This document shows, in pieces, positions 6,599-7,116 of a stretch of 7,116 bases of DNA; the first letter of the stretch is position 1; each line of letters begins with the position of its first letter. Source of the DNA: an uncultured Desulfurobacterium sp. (GTDB lineage Bacteria > Aquificota > Aquificia > Desulfurobacteriales > Desulfurobacteriaceae); NCBI GenBank assembly GCA_913055135.1, contig CAJXJV010000064.1, positions 1 to 7,116 on the forward strand, written 5' to 3'. Position numbers and translations under genes: made by a program. The notes under the pieces are model-generated. The model saw only the letters and a program-made list of their open reading frames with translations, was not told the origin of the DNA and searched no databases.

Positions 6599-6622
6599 AA
6601 AGCCCTGCTTTTCAAAGCAGGG
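6599..6622 (+). repeat. Left-end guide plus hairpin of the mini-element
   Basis: Guide AAAG (6599-6602) sits at the foot of a palindrome: CCCTGCTT (6603-6610) pairs with AAGCAGGG (6615-6622), and the inner T-A pair could also close. This is the subterminal imperfect-palindrome position bound by TnpA in IS200/IS605 elements. A second small stem, ACAGC-GTAA-GCTGT (6632-6645), lies just inside it. Confidence 0.7.
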
Positions 6623-6655
6623 ATGAATCGCACAGCGTAAGCTGTAATTTTGTAG

Positions 6656-6661
6656 TATAAT
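6656..6661 (+). promoter_or_regulatory. TATAAT -10 box inside the mini-element
   Basis: A perfect TATAAT lies in the left-end module, in the position from which tnpB of an intact element would normally be transcribed. No convincing -35 hexamer is present 16-18 bp upstream. If active it would start transcription near 6668 and read the structured right half of the element as an RNA. Confidence 0.35.
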
Positions 6662-6704
6662 AACACCCAGATTGGAAATGATATTTTGGTCTTTGGACAA
6701 GTGA

Positions 6705-6884
6705 ATAGGCCGGGAAGCTCCAGTAGACGGCCCATCTGCCCTTGTGCAGGTGTGGGGTGGGGACTGGAGCGGAGTCGCTCGCCTTAAGAGCGGTAGGGGT
6801 GGACCGCTCCGAACTAACGCCCGTGGAGAGGGGAAACCCTCGTTGAAGCGGGAAGCCCTTCACTTTAGTGAAGGGAGGAGGTCA
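6705..6884 (+). pseudogene. Possible decayed C-terminus of TnpB
   Basis: A plus-strand frame stays open from the TGA at 6702-6704 to TAG at 6912-6914 without a start codon. It encodes GREAPVDGPSALVQ and further on LKREALHF, phrases that resemble the poorly conserved C-terminal tails of IS1341-type TnpB proteins, which overlap the right end. The zinc-ribbon and RuvC motifs that define TnpB are all missing, so the coding part upstream has been deleted. The open frame may also be kept only because the RNA structure is conserved and GC-rich. Confidence 0.35.
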
Positions 6885-6885
6885 C
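6852..6885 (+). repeat. Right-end guide, hairpin and cleavage site of the mini-element
   Basis: Guide GAAG (6852-6855) precedes a perfect 20-nt palindrome, CCCTTCACT (6856-6864) with AGTGAAGGG (6867-6875). AGGAGG and then TCAC (6882-6885) complete the right end. TCAC is the cleavage tetranucleotide predicted from GAAG by the IS608 pairing scheme. Confidence 0.7.
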
Positions 6886-6896
6886 AACTTAAAAGG

Positions 6897-6920
6897 ATAA
6901 AACTCCCCTTTTAGGGGAGT
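6897..6920 (-). terminator. Intrinsic terminator of the right-edge minus-strand gene
   Basis: On the minus strand ACTCCCCT (6920-6913) pairs with AGGGGAGT (6909-6902) around a 3-nt loop. T-rich sequence (TTTAT from 6901 to 6897, then more T's past CC) follows, 5 bp after the stop codon at 6926-6928. The mini-element boundary lies only 16 bp beyond the stem, so the element sits just outside the functional terminator. Confidence 0.7.
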
Positions 6921-6925
6921 CTTCA

Positions 6926-7116
6926 TTAAGCAACTGGATTAAGTTTTTCAAGAGCTTCAAGGATTAAAAGACCTGCTTCATTGATACTGTTTTTTCCAAT
7001 AAGGTTTGAAGCTCTAAGGACTATGAGCTCCTTCTCAAAAGTATCTGGATCAAGACCGGAAAGTTTCATAGCATCTGCAAAGTTCTTTGGAAGAACCCTT
7101 ACCTTTTTCTCTTTCT
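6926..7116 (-). CDS. C-terminal part of a protein of unknown function (partial)
   Basis: A minus-strand frame enters from the right edge and ends at TAA (6928-6926), giving 62 residues. It begins with a basic KEKKVRVLPKNFADAMK stretch, followed by an acidic region (LDPDTFEKE) and a probable amphipathic helical tail ending EALEKLNPVA. Codon use is normal for the window and a terminator follows directly, so it is likely a real gene. No family is recognised from this fragment. No catalytic motif, transmembrane segment or repeat is visible. Confidence 0.65.
   Translation of the reverse strand, partial: KEKKVRVLPKNFADAMKLSGLDPDTFEKELIVLRASNLIGKNSINEAGLLILEALEKLNPVA

Larger units (their letters stand above)
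6584..6885 (+). mobile_element. IS200/IS605-derived mini-element (PATE/MITE-like), no transposase
   Basis: Both ends match the architecture of IS200/IS605 single-strand transposons. On the left, TTAC (6580-6583, within TTTAC) is followed after 15 nt by AAAG (6599-6602) and a perfect hairpin. On the right, GAAG (6852-6855), a perfect hairpin and 6 nt lead to TCAC (6882-6885). In IS608 the tetranucleotide at the foot of each hairpin recognises the cleavage site through positions 1-2 and 4; AAAG predicts TTAC and GAAG predicts TCAC, exactly as found. Cleavage would therefore excise about 302 bp and rejoin TTAC to the AACTTA that follows. The interior holds a TATAAT box and a structured GC-rich segment, but no TnpA and no room for TnpB. 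It is a non-autonomous derivative that would need enzymes in trans. Confidence 0.75.
6690..6885 (+). ncRNA. Candidate orphan TnpB-type omega-RNA scaffold
   Basis: The segment is GC-rich compared with its surroundings and packed with complementary arms: GCTCCAGT (6717-6724) with ACTGGAGC (6763-6770); CATCTGC (6733-6739) with GCAGGTG (6746-6752, one G-U pair); GAGCGGT (6788-6794) with ACCGCTC (6803-6809); GAGGG-GAAA-CCCTC (6828-6841); and the right-end hairpin (6856-6875). In TnpB systems the omega-RNA spans the 3' end of tnpB plus the right end, and the guide starts directly after it, which here would be AACTTAAAAGGATAAA (from 6886). The similarity was judged by eye to known right ends of this family. 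The exact 5' boundary is uncertain and some stems are mutually exclusive. No TnpB partner is present in the window. Confidence 0.5.

Noticed and set aside
6488..6863. Two overlapping minus-strand open frames of 70 and 83 codons
   Set aside because: They run antisense through the element's hairpins, show no family motifs and have no convincing ribosome binding site. They are by-products of the GC-rich palindromic sequence.
6584..6885. HEARO/IscB-type RNA, CRISPR repeat or tRNA-like element
   Set aside because: There is no IscB gene, no repeat-spacer array and no cloverleaf. The end hairpins with TTAC and TCAC fit TnpB-type IS605 ends better.

Overview
The window looks like a chromosomal segment of an anaerobic, thermophilic bacterium, most like the Desulfurobacteriaceae branch of Aquificota (Desulfurobacterium/Thermovibrio-like). 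That placement is an inference from moderate GC, Lys/Glu-rich proteins, very tight gene packing, a DUF39 homocysteine-synthesis protein and the flavour of the L21, L27, AroE and ThrB proteins. It was not tested by any search.

Left part (1-3608, plus strand): after the hydrophobic tail of a membrane protein come two toxin-antitoxin-type modules. The first is a HigB-like toxin lacking its N-terminal third, followed by an intact HigA antitoxin. The second is an MNT nucleotidyltransferase overlapping an HI0074/HEPN protein, with intact GSX10DXD and RX4HXY motifs. Without a break (the HEPN stop overlaps the next start by 1 nt) the run continues into a DUF39 aspartate-semialdehyde sulfurtransferase and homoserine kinase, two enzymes around the aspartate-semialdehyde/homoserine branch point. 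TA genes and amino-acid genes therefore appear to share a transcript.

Middle (3609-4303, plus strand): a clear promoter drives rplU-rpmA (ribosomal proteins L21 and L27), which ends in a strong intrinsic terminator. The usual obg neighbour is absent. Converging on it from the right are two overlapping minus-strand genes, aroE (shikimate dehydrogenase) and then an MgtC/DUF4010 membrane protein. Upstream of aroE is a 13-14 bp inverted repeat centred on overlapping TATAAT boxes.

Right part (6584-6885): a gene-free, GC-rich stretch of about 302 bp has the full end architecture of an IS200/IS605 (IS1341-type) element but no transposase and no room for TnpB. The left end is TTAC, 15 nt, AAAG, hairpin. 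The right end is GAAG, hairpin, 6 nt, TCAC. Guide and cleavage tetranucleotides at both ends obey the pairing rule known for IS608. Between them lie a TATAAT box and a highly structured segment resembling a TnpB omega-RNA scaffold that overlaps a decayed TnpB C-terminus. It reads as a palindrome-associated mini-element (PATE/MITE) that may express an orphan omega-RNA. It lies next to the terminator of a minus-strand gene of unknown function that runs off the right edge.
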